A stretch of 9,037 nt of DNA from Pedococcus sp. (GCA_025936615.1 JAICSZ010000059.1:1-9037), one strand, 5' to 3'; positions 1 through 6,895 are shown, counted from the stretch's first letter. Notes: generated by a model from the sequence alone, not told the origin. Numbers and translations: made by a program.

Positions 1-10
1 CCTGCAGGCC

Positions 11-1165
11 ATGGGCTCACCGCTGGTGCACCGGATGCAGGGCTTCGGGTCGACGATCTTCGCTGAGATGACCGCGCTCGCGACCGAGCACGGCGCGGTC
101 AACCTCGGGCAGGGCTTCCCGGACACCGACGGACCACCGGAGATGCTGGCGGCCGCCAAGGCCGCGATCGACGGCGGCCGCAACCAGTACCCGCCCGGCG
201 CTGGCGTCCCCGAGCTGCTCGATGCCGTTGCGGCACATCAGAAGAGGTTCTACGACGTGGAGGTCGACCCGCGCTCGGAGGTGCTGGTCACCGTGGGCGC
301 CACCGAGGCCATCGCCGCCACTATCCTCGCGCTGTGCGAGGTGGGCGACGAGGTGGTGACCTTCGAGCCCTACTACGACTCGTATGCCGCGTCGATCGCC
401 CTGGCGGGCGCGGTGCGCCGCACTTCGGTGCTCCGGTTCCCGGACTTCGCGGTGGACGAGGAGTCGCTGCGAGCGGCCTTCTCGCCGCACACCCGCATGG
501 TGCTGCTCAACACGCCGCACAACCCCACGGGGAAGGTCTTCACGCGCGCCGAGCTGGACCTGGTCTGCTCTCTCGCAAGGGAACACGATGCGTGGGTGGT
601 CACCGACGAGGTCTACGAGCACCTCGTCTTCGGTGACGCGGTGCACCTGCCGGTCGCGACGCTGCCGGACATGCGGGAGCGGACCCTGACCATCTCCTCG
701 GCGGGCAAGACGTTCTCGGCGACCGGGTGGAAGGTCGGCTGGGTGAGTGGGCCCGCCGAGGCGGTGGCCGCGGTGCGCGCCGTGAAGCAGTTCCTCACCT
801 TCGTGGGGTCGGGACCGTTCCAGCCAGCGGTCGCCGTCGCGCTGGGGCTGGGCGACGAGGTGTATGCCGCGTTCGCAGCCTCGCTGGAGGCCAAGCGGGA
901 CCTGCTCGTGGCAGGGTTGCGCTCGGCAGGGCTGAGCGTGTCGGTGCCTTCCGGGACCTACTTCGTGGTCGCCGACGCCGCGCCGCTCGGCGCGGTGGAC
1001 GCGCTGTCGTTCTGCCGCGAGCTGCCGAAGCGGGCGGGGGTGGCCGGGGTGCCGGTGTCGGTGTTCCACGACGACGTCGACGCCGCCCGGACGCTGGTGC
1101 GCTTCGCGTTCTGCAAGCGCGACGAGGTGCTCCACGACGCCGTCCACCGGCTGAGCCGCCTGTAG
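11..1165 (+). CDS. PLP-dependent aminotransferase, class I/II, DapC-like (N-succinyldiaminopimelate aminotransferase group); 5' end uncertain
   Basis: This is a cytosolic fold-type I aminotransferase that would move an amino group between an amino acid and a 2-oxo acid through pyridoxal phosphate. Residues 28-45 carry the family's NLGQGFPD segment, NPTG is at 171-174, the cofactor Asp and Tyr are D199 and Y202 in TDEVYEHLVF, and the Schiff-base lysine is K233 in SSAGKTFSATGWKVGW. R364 in LVRFAFCKRDE fits the substrate carboxylate-binding arginine. At 384 aa it has the full family length. The pattern resembles M. tuberculosis DapC (Rv0858c, lysine pathway) as I remember it, but related enzymes act on methionine, kynurenine or glutamine, so the substrate is an inference. 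The three codons before this ATG (CTG CAG GCC) are open and no ribosome binding site is visible in the 10 available bases, so translation may begin left of the window. The next gene lies 82 bp downstream on the same strand. Confidence 0.9.
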   Translation: MGSPLVHRMQGFGSTIFAEMTALATEHGAVNLGQGFPDTDGPPEMLAAAKAAIDGGRNQYPPGAGVPELLDAVAAHQKRFYDVEVDPRSEVLVTVGATEAIAATILALCEVGDEVVTFEPYYDSYAASIALAGAVRRTSVLRFPDFAVDEESLRAAFSPHTRMVLLNTPHNPTGKVFTRAELDLVCSLAREHDAWVVTDEVYEHLVFGDAVHLPVATLPDMRERTLTISSAGKTFSATGWKVGWVSGPAEAVAAVRAVKQFLTFVGSGPFQPAVAVALGLGDEVYAAFAASLEAKRDLLVAGLRSAGLSVSVPSGTYFVVADAAPLGAVDALSFCRELPKRAGVAGVPVSVFHDDVDAARTLVRFAFCKRDEVLHDAVHRLSRL

Positions 1166-1247
1166 CGGCCCTGGTTCGGGGGGTCGTCCTCCACAGCGGC
1201 CGACCCTGCCACGACAGGATCCACAGGCTGCGCGGGCGGCGCTGCAC
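1166..1247. other. Intergenic spacer with two TCCACAG elements before the M23 gene
   Basis: This 82-bp spacer separates the aminotransferase from the M23 gene. TCCACAG occurs at 1190-1196 and 1220-1226, exactly 30 bases apart. Each copy matches the DnaA box TTATCCACA at 7 of 9 positions when extended to the left. No rho-independent terminator with a T-tract and no clear promoter boxes were seen. Confidence 0.35.
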
Positions 1248-1892
1248 GTGAGTCGCGCCGCTTGCGATCTTGCTGGGGTGAGCCCAGCTGCCAGCCTTCT
1301 CGCACCCGCCCTTGCGCTGGTCCTTGCCGCGGCTGCGCTCTCGCCGGCCAAGCCGCCTCCGGCGGCTGCGGCCCCAGCGGCGGTGACGGCCCCGGCCAGT
1401 GCGCCGCCGGCCGCTGCAGCACCCGCGAGTCCGGGGACGGCGCGCGCCTCCACCGTTCGCAGCCCGGGGCCTCGGCCTCGGGCCGCCTGGGCGTGGCCCC
1501 TGTCACCGGAACCCACGGTGGTCCGCCCCTTCGTCCGTCCCGCGACCCGGTGGGGCGCCGGGCACCGAGGCGTCGACCTCGCCGGTGACGTCGGGCAGCC
1601 GGTGCACGCCGTCGCCGCCGGCACCGTCTCGCACGTCGGCGTTGTCGCGGGCCGGGGCACGGTGTCGGTCCTGCACCCCTCCGGGATCCGCTCGACCTAC
1701 GAACCGGTCGACCCCTCGGTGCGGGTCGGCCAGGTCGTCGCGCGGGGCGCTGCGCTGGGGGTCCTGGCGACCGCGGGGTCGCACTGCACCCCGGCCACCT
1801 GTCTGCACCTCGGGGCGCTGCGTGGCAGGTCCTACCTCGACCCGCTCCTCCTGCTGGTCGGCGGCAGGGTCAGGTTGCTGCCGATGCGTTGA
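1248..1892 (+). CDS. Secreted M23 (LytM/peptidoglycan endopeptidase family) protein with altered catalytic histidines
   Basis: This is a 214-aa exported protein of the peptidase M23 family, whose active members cut peptide cross-links in peptidoglycan. Residues 1-34 look like a signal peptide: R3, then a hydrophobic stretch at about 17-32 and an S-P-A site near 34. Residues 35-80 form an Ala/Pro-rich linker, and the M23 beta domain spans about 81-203, ending in the family's YLDPL. The zinc ligands H106 and D110 (HRGVD) and H187 (CLHLG) are present. C185 sits where the first His of the usual HxH would be, and the usual Tyr-x-His reads Y151-E-P, so normal catalysis is doubtful. The start is GTG with only a weak GGCGG upstream. 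An in-frame GTG at 1278 is the alternative, but it loses the positively charged n-region. It converges with the DUF3152 gene, leaving 7 bp between stops. A related M23 gene near rpsB is common in actinobacteria. Confidence 0.88.
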   Translation: MSRAACDLAGVSPAASLLAPALALVLAAAALSPAKPPPAAAAPAAVTAPASAPPAAAAPASPGTARASTVRSPGPRPRAAWAWPLSPEPTVVRPFVRPATRWGAGHRGVDLAGDVGQPVHAVAAGTVSHVGVVAGRGTVSVLHPSGIRSTYEPVDPSVRVGQVVARGAALGVLATAGSHCTPATCLHLGALRGRSYLDPLLLLVGGRVRLLPMR

Positions 1893-1899
1893 CCGCGGC

Positions 1900-2736
1900 T
1901 CAGGCCCCGGAGGGGTACGGCCACGGCGTGCACCCGCCCAGGCTGAGGGTCTGCTGCACCATCACCGGTGCCCGCTTCCCCTTCGCAGGGCACTGCTTGT
2001 GCAGGTGCCCGATCCCGTGCCCGACCTCGTGGTTGACCTGGTAGATGCGGTAGCGCGCGACGTCGTCGCCGTAGCTGTCGTCGCCGAGGGCCCAGCGCTT
2101 GAAGTTGAGCACCGAGCGTTCGCCGTTCCAGCAGGACACCTGCGACATCGTCTTCATCGGCAGGCACAGCTTGTCGGTGAGGCCAGGGCTGGCGAGCGTC
2201 ACGCGGACGTCGACCTTCGCTCCGGCCGCCGCCTGCTGCGGGGCCACGTTGACGAACCGGATGTGGTCCACCCCCTGCCACCCGTTCTTGTCGAGCAGGA
2301 TGGCCTGGACGGTCGAGGCCACCTCGGCCTCGTCCACGCCGAGCCCGCCCTCGACCTCGACGGTGTAGCGGACGTCGCGACCGGTCGCCGGGTTGTCCAC
2401 CTTGGGCACGGCGACGACGCGGATCTGTCCGGTTCCGTGCTGCGGGATGGCCGTCGTCTGTGGTGTGGGTGTGTCGTCGGCGGCCGAACCGTCCTCCGAG
2501 TCGCCACTGACGGTGTGGACTGGCTCGGCTGCGGTGGTCGCCGAGACTGCCGCCCCCGGCATTGCATCGACGGTGGCAGCCGCGTCGTCGCGGTCCAGCA
2601 GCTTGACGCCCGCGACGGCGAGCATGGCGAGCAGGGCTGCGCCGGCAATGGTGCGGCGGAGGCGGACGCGTCGGCTCACCCTGCGCCGGTGCCGGTGCGG
2701 CGGGCGGCGCACAGGATCACTCAGCTGGCTGACCAA
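1900..2736 (-). CDS. DUF3152 protein, membrane-anchored or secreted putative metzincin-like zinc metalloprotease
   Basis: This 278-aa protein belongs to the actinobacterial DUF3152 family, which has no established substrate. Residues 1-28 are Arg/His-rich, 29-47 form one hydrophobic segment (anchor or uncleaved signal), 50-100 are a low-complexity Ala/Thr/Asp linker, and the conserved domain runs from about 102 to 278. Residues 236-246 read HEVGHGIGHLH, an exact match to the HExxHxxGxxH zinc signature of metzincins, and M259 in APVMVQQT is well placed as a Met-turn. Four cysteines (C191, C202, C249, C269) could form two disulfides outside the cell. The start chosen is a TTG because an in-frame TGA lies six bases upstream of it and a GAGAGG sits nine bases upstream. 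A GTG eight codons inside (V9) is the alternative. It lies 141 bp after xerC on the same strand and could have its own promoter, though none was convincing. Membership of DUF3152 is firm; protease activity is inferred from the motif. Confidence 0.88.
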   Translation of the reverse strand: MVSQLSDPVRRPPHRHRRRVSRRVRLRRTIAGAALLAMLAVAGVKLLDRDDAAATVDAMPGAAVSATTAAEPVHTVSGDSEDGSAADDTPTPQTTAIPQHGTGQIRVVAVPKVDNPATGRDVRYTVEVEGGLGVDEAEVASTVQAILLDKNGWQGVDHIRFVNVAPQQAAAGAKVDVRVTLASPGLTDKLCLPMKTMSQVSCWNGERSVLNFKRWALGDDSYGDDVARYRIYQVNHEVGHGIGHLHKQCPAKGKRAPVMVQQTLSLGGCTPWPYPSGA

Positions 2737-2745
2737 CGCTCATGA

Positions 2746-2751
2746 CCTCTC
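2746..2751 (-). promoter_or_regulatory. Ribosome binding site deciding the TTG start of the DUF3152 gene
   Basis: The minus strand reads GAGAGG here, with nine bases before the TTG at 2736. An ATG only two bases after this site (2743-2741) opens an eight-codon reading frame in another phase that ends at 2717. It is too close to the site for normal initiation, so the TTG is preferred. Confidence 0.5.
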
Positions 2752-2877
2752 GGTGGGCACCAAGCCCATGCTGGTGCTCGGGTGTGCGTTCCCATTGTGG
2801 TGGTTGTCGGCCACCTGCCGCGACGGCACGCCGGACGGGCCGAAAGGCCGCTGGTGCGACGGACCCGCGGACCGGCA

Positions 2878-3792
2878 TCAGGCCCTCGGGTGCGCCTGGC
2901 GGTAGCTCTGCTTGAGCCGGTCCACCGAGACGTGGGTGTAGATCTGCGTCGTCGCCAGCGAGGCGTGCCCGAGCAGCTCCTGGACCATGCGCAGGTCGGC
3001 GCCACCCTCGAGCAGGTGGGTGGCGGCGCTGTGGCGGAGCCCGTGCGGACCCATGTCGGGAGCGTCCGGCACGTGCCGCAGCAGCGCATGCAGTGCCGTG
3101 CGGACCTGTCGGGCGTCCGCCCGTCTCCCCCGGCGGCCGAGCAGGAGGGCCGGCCCACTGTCGTCGGTGACGAGCTGGGGCCGACCGAGCTGCAGCCACG
3201 CGGACACCGCTTCGCGGGCGGGCGCTCCAAAGGGAACCGTCCGTTCCTTCGCCCCCTTGCCCAGCACCCGGACCACGCCCCCGGAGAGGTCCACGTCGTC
3301 GACGTCCAGGGCGACGAGCTCACCGACCCGGATGCCGCTGGCGTAGAGCAGCTCCAGGGCAGCGCAGTCGCGAAGGCGCACCGGGTCCCGGTCGTCACTG
3401 GCCACGGCTGCCACCTGCAGCAGGGCCGCCGCGTCGCCCTGCTTGAGGACCTCGGGCAGCCGAGCGGTGCGGCGGGGTGCGACCAGCCTCAGCGACGGGT
3501 CGGCGGGGATGCGGCCGGTGCGGGTGGCCCAGCCCAGGAAGGTGCGGGCGGTCGCCGCCCGCCGGGCGATCGTGGCCCGTGCGGCGCCGGCGGCTCCCAT
3601 CGCGGCGAGCCACGCGCGCAGGTCGCGCAGCCGGACCGCGGCCAGGTCGGTGGTCCCGCACTCGTCCTCGAGGAACGCCAGCAGGCAGCGCACGTCGCCG
3701 AGGTAGGCGCGCGTCGTGTGCTCCGAGCGCCCGCGCTCACTGCGCAGGTGGCGCTCGAACTCGCCGAGGAGCTCCAGGCGGGTCGCGTCCAT
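2878..3792 (-). CDS. xerC: Tyrosine recombinase XerC
   Basis: This is a site-specific tyrosine recombinase (304 aa from this start) that, with XerD and FtsK, resolves chromosome dimers at dif. The N-terminal SAM-like core-binding domain covers about residues 7-95 (LLGEFERHLRSERG, then TTRAYLGDV), and the catalytic domain about 112-300. All catalytic residues are visible: R155 in SGIRVGEL, K179 in LGKGAKERTVP, H250 and R253 in HGLRHSAATHLL, H276 in LGHASLATTQIYTHV, and nucleophile Y285. I chose the ATG at 3792 because family members usually begin shortly before the core-binding helix. A GTG at 3825 would add 11 residues and has a GGGGTGG six bases upstream, so it cannot be excluded. It lies 69 bp after dprA (33 bp minus three from the GTG). 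Its place next to dprA matches the conserved actinobacterial order, which favours the housekeeping XerC over a mobile-element integrase. Confidence 0.93.
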   Translation of the reverse strand: MDATRLELLGEFERHLRSERGRSEHTTRAYLGDVRCLLAFLEDECGTTDLAAVRLRDLRAWLAAMGAAGAARATIARRAATARTFLGWATRTGRIPADPSLRLVAPRRTARLPEVLKQGDAAALLQVAAVASDDRDPVRLRDCAALELLYASGIRVGELVALDVDDVDLSGGVVRVLGKGAKERTVPFGAPAREAVSAWLQLGRPQLVTDDSGPALLLGRRGRRADARQVRTALHALLRHVPDAPDMGPHGLRHSAATHLLEGGADLRMVQELLGHASLATTQIYTHVSVDRLKQSYRQAHPRA

Positions 3793-3861
3793 GCCCACAC
3801 GCTCGCAAACCGCCCTGCCCCACACAAGGCGCCACCCCGTGCCGCGCCGCGTGGCGGCTCC

Positions 3862-4986
3862 TCACCTGTCTGGTTGCCGCGCCTTGCGCCAGCCCTCCGG
3901 CTCCTGCCGGCTGAGCCCGGCCAGGGTCAGCAGGCCGAGGGCGCTGGTCACCTGTCGCGCGTCCAGCCCGGCCCGGACCGCGAGGTCGTCGACGGTCGCG
4001 GGCCGACGGACCGGCAGGGCGCCGTAGACCGCGCTCTGCACCGGGTCGAGGCCATCACCCGGGCGCTGCTCCCCACGCTTCTCCGGCGCCAGCTCGCCGA
4101 TCGGGCCGATCGCCTCCATGACCTCGGCAGCGTCGGTGACCAGGATGGCGTTCTTGTCGCGGATCAGCTGGTGGCACCCGGCCGACACCGCAGACTCGAC
4201 CGAGCCGGGAACGGCGCAGAGCACTCGGTTGTGGTCCAGGGCCTTGCCCGCGGTGTGGGACGACCCGGACCGCAGCCCCGCCTCCACGACGACGGTCCCC
4301 TGGGTGACCGTGGCGATGAGCCGGTTGCGTGCGATGAACCGACCCTTGGTGGGGGCACAGCCCGGCGGCAGCTCGCTCACCACCAGGCCGTGGGTGCGCA
4401 GCTGCGCGAACAGGCCGTCGTGGCCGCGCGGGTAGGGGCGGTCGACCCCACCCGCGGTGAACGCGATCGTCGGGCCCTCGACGCCGAGCGCGCCACGGTG
4501 CGCCGCACCGTCGATGCCATAGGCAGCGCCGGACACCACGGCCACCCCGCGCTCGGCGAGGCCGGCGCCGAGGTCCTGCGCCTGACGGGTGCCGTAGGGC
4601 GTGGCCGCTCGGGCACCGACGACCGCGACGCTGCGTGTCGCCTGCTCGGCGAGGTCCAGCGGACCCACGACCCACAGGCACAGCGGTGGCCACTCGAGGT
4701 CGTCGACGCCCGTCGGCCACTCCGGGTCACCCGGCACGAGGACGCGGGTGCGGGTCCGTCGGGCGATGTCCAGGTCGCGACGGACGTCCAGCAGCTCCAG
4801 GCGTGGCAGCAGCTGGCGACCGAGGGTCGAGGACAGCTCGAGGGTGCGCAGCGCCTCTTCGGCACCCTGCTGGGCGATCCGCTGGATGACCGCCCGATGC
4901 TCCGGCTCGACGAGCCGCGCCCACGCGACCCGGGCAGCGCGCTCGCCGCTCGGCAGGTCGAACCCGGCCAGGTCGCGGGGCTTCAC
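3862..4986 (-). CDS. dprA: DNA-processing protein DprA (Smf)
   Basis: DprA binds incoming single-stranded DNA in the cytoplasm, protects it and loads RecA during natural transformation; it is also widely kept in species not known to be competent. The 374-aa product has an N-terminal helical part (about 1-75), a Rossmann-like DprA domain (about 78-292) and a C-terminal winged-helix segment (about 313-370). Family signatures are VAVVGARAATPYG at 120-132, SGAAYGIDGAAH at 152-163, the RFIARNRLIA segment at 216-225 and VVVEAGLRSGSSHTA at 232-246. All look intact. The GTG start overlaps the comM stop as GTGA (4983-4986), with GGTGG four bases upstream of the start, so translation is probably coupled to comM. 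Length and domain set are those of the long DprA form. Which role it has here, transformation or general recombination, cannot be told from this window, which holds no DNA-uptake genes. Confidence 0.95.
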   Translation of the reverse strand: MKPRDLAGFDLPSGERAARVAWARLVEPEHRAVIQRIAQQGAEEALRTLELSSTLGRQLLPRLELLDVRRDLDIARRTRTRVLVPGDPEWPTGVDDLEWPPLCLWVVGPLDLAEQATRSVAVVGARAATPYGTRQAQDLGAGLAERGVAVVSGAAYGIDGAAHRGALGVEGPTIAFTAGGVDRPYPRGHDGLFAQLRTHGLVVSELPPGCAPTKGRFIARNRLIATVTQGTVVVEAGLRSGSSHTAGKALDHNRVLCAVPGSVESAVSAGCHQLIRDKNAILVTDAAEVMEAIGPIGELAPEKRGEQRPGDGLDPVQSAVYGALPVRRPATVDDLAVRAGLDARQVTSALGLLTLAGLSRQEPEGWRKARQPDR

Positions 4987-6521
4987 GCCGCCACCGGGCC
5001 CTGGTTGCGCAGCACCAGCGCCGCACCGAGGTCCTCGCGCTGCGGGCTACTGCGACCCGCGAGGTCGGCCACCGTCCAGCCGAGCCGTAGGACCCGGTCG
5101 TAGCCGCGCAGGGTCAGCCGTCCCCTGTCCAGCGCCTGGTCGAGGTCGCAGGTCACCCGCGGCGCCAGCCGCCAGGGGCCGCGACGCAGCCGTGAACCCG
5201 GGACGTGGCTGTTGAGGGCCCAGCCCGTGCCCGCCCACCGCTCGGCCTGGGCGCCCCGCGCCGCACGCACCCGCGAGGCCACGACGGCGCTCGGCTCCCC
5301 CGCCTCACCGGCCAGCCACGAGCGGGTCACCGCCGGCACGAGCACCTGCAGGTCGACCCTGTCGAGCAGGGGACCGGAGAGCTTGCCGAGGTAGGCGCGC
5401 TTGGCCAACGGGCTGCAGTGGCACTCCGCGCCCTTGCCGAAGCCCTGGCCGCACGGGCAGGGGTTGGCGGCCATCACCAGCTGGAACCGCGCCGGGAAGC
5501 GCACCGCAGCCCTCGCCCGCGCGACGACCACCTCCCCGGACTCCAGCGGCTGGCGCAGGGCCTGCAGGGCACCGATCCGGAACTCCGGTGCCTCGTCCAG
5601 GAAGAGCACTCCGTGGTGGGCCTGCGAGATCGCCCCCGGACGGACCAGGCTGCTGCCACCACCGATGATGGCCGCCTGCGAGGCACTGTGGTGCGGCGCG
5701 ATGAAGGGTGGCACCCCCTCGGTCTCGAGGTTGTCGGTCCTGACGCCGAGCAGCGAGCGCACCGCGAGCACGTCGATCGACTGGTCACGGCTCAGCCTGG
5801 GCAGGATGGACACCAACCGCTCGGCGAGCATCGTCTTCCCCGAGCCGGGTGGCCCCAGGAGGAACAGGTGGTGGCCACCTGCAGCAGCGAGCTCGAGTGC
5901 CTGCCGGGCCTCGGACTGACCGATCACGTCGGCCAGGTCGCGGGGTGGTGAGGACTCGGCCGGCGCGGCCCGCAGGGAGCGGGGCCTGCCGACGGCCAGC
6001 TCGTCGCCGGCCGACCCGTAGGCCGTGACGAGGTCGGCGAGGTGGGGAACGGCGTGCACGCGCACGCCTGGCACCAGGGCTGCCTCCTCGGCGTTCGCGA
6101 CGGGCACCATCACGTCTCGGCAGCCGGCGCGCGCAGCAGACAGGACTGCGGGCAGCACCCCCGGCACGGGACGGATGGCACCGTCGAGCCCGAGCTCGCC
6201 GAGGTGCACGACGTCGCGCACCCCTGGCCACTCGATGACGCCGACCGCAGCCAGCACCGCGACCGCGATGGGCAGGTCGAAGGCGGTGCCGCTCTTGAGG
6301 ATCGAGGCCGGGGACAGGTTGACCGTGATGCGCTCCTGCTGCAGGGACCGACCGATGCCGGCCGATGCTGCCTTGACCCGGCTCGGGGCCTGCCCGCACG
6401 CCTTGTCCGGCAGCCCGCTGAGCATGAAGGCGGGCAGTCCGTTTGACAAGTGGGCCTCGACCTCGACCACGGCGCCTGCCAGGCCCTCCAGGGTCACCGA
6501 GCGGGTATGGCCGAGCGTCAC
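4983..6521 (-). CDS. comM: YifB/ComM family AAA+ Mg-chelatase-like ATPase
   Basis: ComM is a ring-forming ATP-dependent helicase that drives branch migration during integration of transforming DNA (shown in Vibrio and relatives); YifB is the general family name. The 512-aa product has an N-terminal Lon-S5/ChlI-like domain (about 1-165, with NGLPAFMLSGLPD near 27-39), an AAA+ domain with Walker A GPPGSGKT at 223-230 and Walker B GVLFLDEAPEF at 304-314, and a C-terminal helical Mg-chelatase domain (LTLRGYDRVLRLGWTVADLA around 469-488). Four cysteines in two CxC pairs (C355/C357 and C367/C369) form the family's putative metal cluster. The open frame extends 37 codons further upstream inside yraN, but the Arg/His-rich translation there is antisense-like filler. 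The GTG at 6521 gives the normal N terminus, overlaps the yraN stop as GTGA and has GGGAG seven bases upstream. Its own stop overlaps the dprA start in the same way. Confidence 0.95.
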   Translation of the reverse strand: MTLGHTRSVTLEGLAGAVVEVEAHLSNGLPAFMLSGLPDKACGQAPSRVKAASAGIGRSLQQERITVNLSPASILKSGTAFDLPIAVAVLAAVGVIEWPGVRDVVHLGELGLDGAIRPVPGVLPAVLSAARAGCRDVMVPVANAEEAALVPGVRVHAVPHLADLVTAYGSAGDELAVGRPRSLRAAPAESSPPRDLADVIGQSEARQALELAAAGGHHLFLLGPPGSGKTMLAERLVSILPRLSRDQSIDVLAVRSLLGVRTDNLETEGVPPFIAPHHSASQAAIIGGGSSLVRPGAISQAHHGVLFLDEAPEFRIGALQALRQPLESGEVVVARARAAVRFPARFQLVMAANPCPCGQGFGKGAECHCSPLAKRAYLGKLSGPLLDRVDLQVLVPAVTRSWLAGEAGEPSAVVASRVRAARGAQAERWAGTGWALNSHVPGSRLRRGPWRLAPRVTCDLDQALDRGRLTLRGYDRVLRLGWTVADLAGRSSPQREDLGAALVLRNQGPVAA

Positions 6522-6895
6522 GAGCCGACTCCCACCACGTGGCGCAGCACCGCGGGCCCGTGCGTGGGGCGCAGGATGGCGATGACGTCGATGCGCACCC
6601 GTGTGCAGTGCATGTCGTGCTCGCGCAGCCACGCCGCAGTGAGCCGGCGCAGCCTGGCGAGCTTGCGCCAGTCGACGGCCTCGACGGGGTCGCCGAACCG
6701 CACGCTGCGCCGGGTCTTGACCTCGCAGAACACCAGGCAGTCCCCGTCGCGCGCGACCAGGTCGACCTCACCGTGCGCGCAGCGCCAGTTGCGGTCGACC
6801 ACCTGCACGCCGCGCTCGGCCAGGTACCGCGCCGCGAGCTGCTCGCCGTAAGTGCCCAACGCCCTGCGGTCGTCCGCGCTCACCGTGTCGGCCAT
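6518..6895 (-). CDS. yraN: UPF0102 family protein YraN (endonuclease-like fold)
   Basis: YraN is a small, widely conserved protein without a settled role. The 125-aa product has the normal family length. GTYGEQLAARYLAERG at 14-29 is the N-terminal helix with conserved E18, and GEVDLVARDGDCLVFCEVKTR at 42-62 carries E43, D45, E58 and K60, which match the arrangement of a PD-(D/E)xK nuclease core (acidic residue, then ExK). A DNA- or RNA-cutting activity is therefore plausible but is an inference. It has the best ribosome binding site in the window, GGAGGTGA six bases before its ATG. It opens a three-gene set with comM and dprA, each joined by a GTGA overlap. The 134 bp upstream, between it and the DUF2469 stop, is where a promoter for the set might lie. 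Confidence 0.93.
   Translation of the reverse strand: MADTVSADDRRALGTYGEQLAARYLAERGVQVVDRNWRCAHGEVDLVARDGDCLVFCEVKTRRSVRFGDPVEAVDWRKLARLRRLTAAWLREHDMHCTRVRIDVIAILRPTHGPAVLRHVVGVGS

Noticed and set aside
1..16. CCTGCAGG followed by CCATGG at the ATG, resembling cloning sites
   Set aside because: Both words are G/C-rich palindromes likely by chance in such DNA, and the gene downstream and all context look chromosomal.
17..1660. A 547-codon open frame on the minus strand across the aminotransferase and M23 genes
   Set aside because: It is antisense to genes with clear motifs, has a biased composition and shows no recognisable family.
1893..1899. Bidirectional terminator between the convergent M23 and DUF3152 genes
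   Set aside because: The gap is 7 bp (CCGCGGC) and neither flank shows a stable stem followed by a T-tract.
1399..2745. A 448-codon plus-strand frame running through the M23 gene into the DUF3152 gene
   Set aside because: Another frame of the M23 gene joined to the antisense of DUF3152; Arg/Pro/Ser-rich without motifs.
2838..2849. GGCC-GAAA-GGCC hairpin downstream of xerC as a terminator
   Set aside because: The stem is only four pairs with mismatches outside it and there is no T-tract on either strand.
2878..3792. XerC as the integrase of a mobile element
   Set aside because: No att-like repeats, excisionase or phage genes are nearby, and the gene sits at the conserved dprA-xerC position.
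2782..5103. A 773-codon open frame on the plus strand across xerC and dprA
   Set aside because: It is antisense to two well-recognised genes, has a low-complexity Arg/Gly/Pro/His composition and no domain. Such frames arise routinely opposite high-GC genes.
6522..6632. Upstream in-frame extension of comM by 37 codons
   Set aside because: It lies wholly inside yraN in another frame and translates to Arg/His/Ala filler; the GTG at 6521 gives the normal family N terminus and a GTGA overlap.
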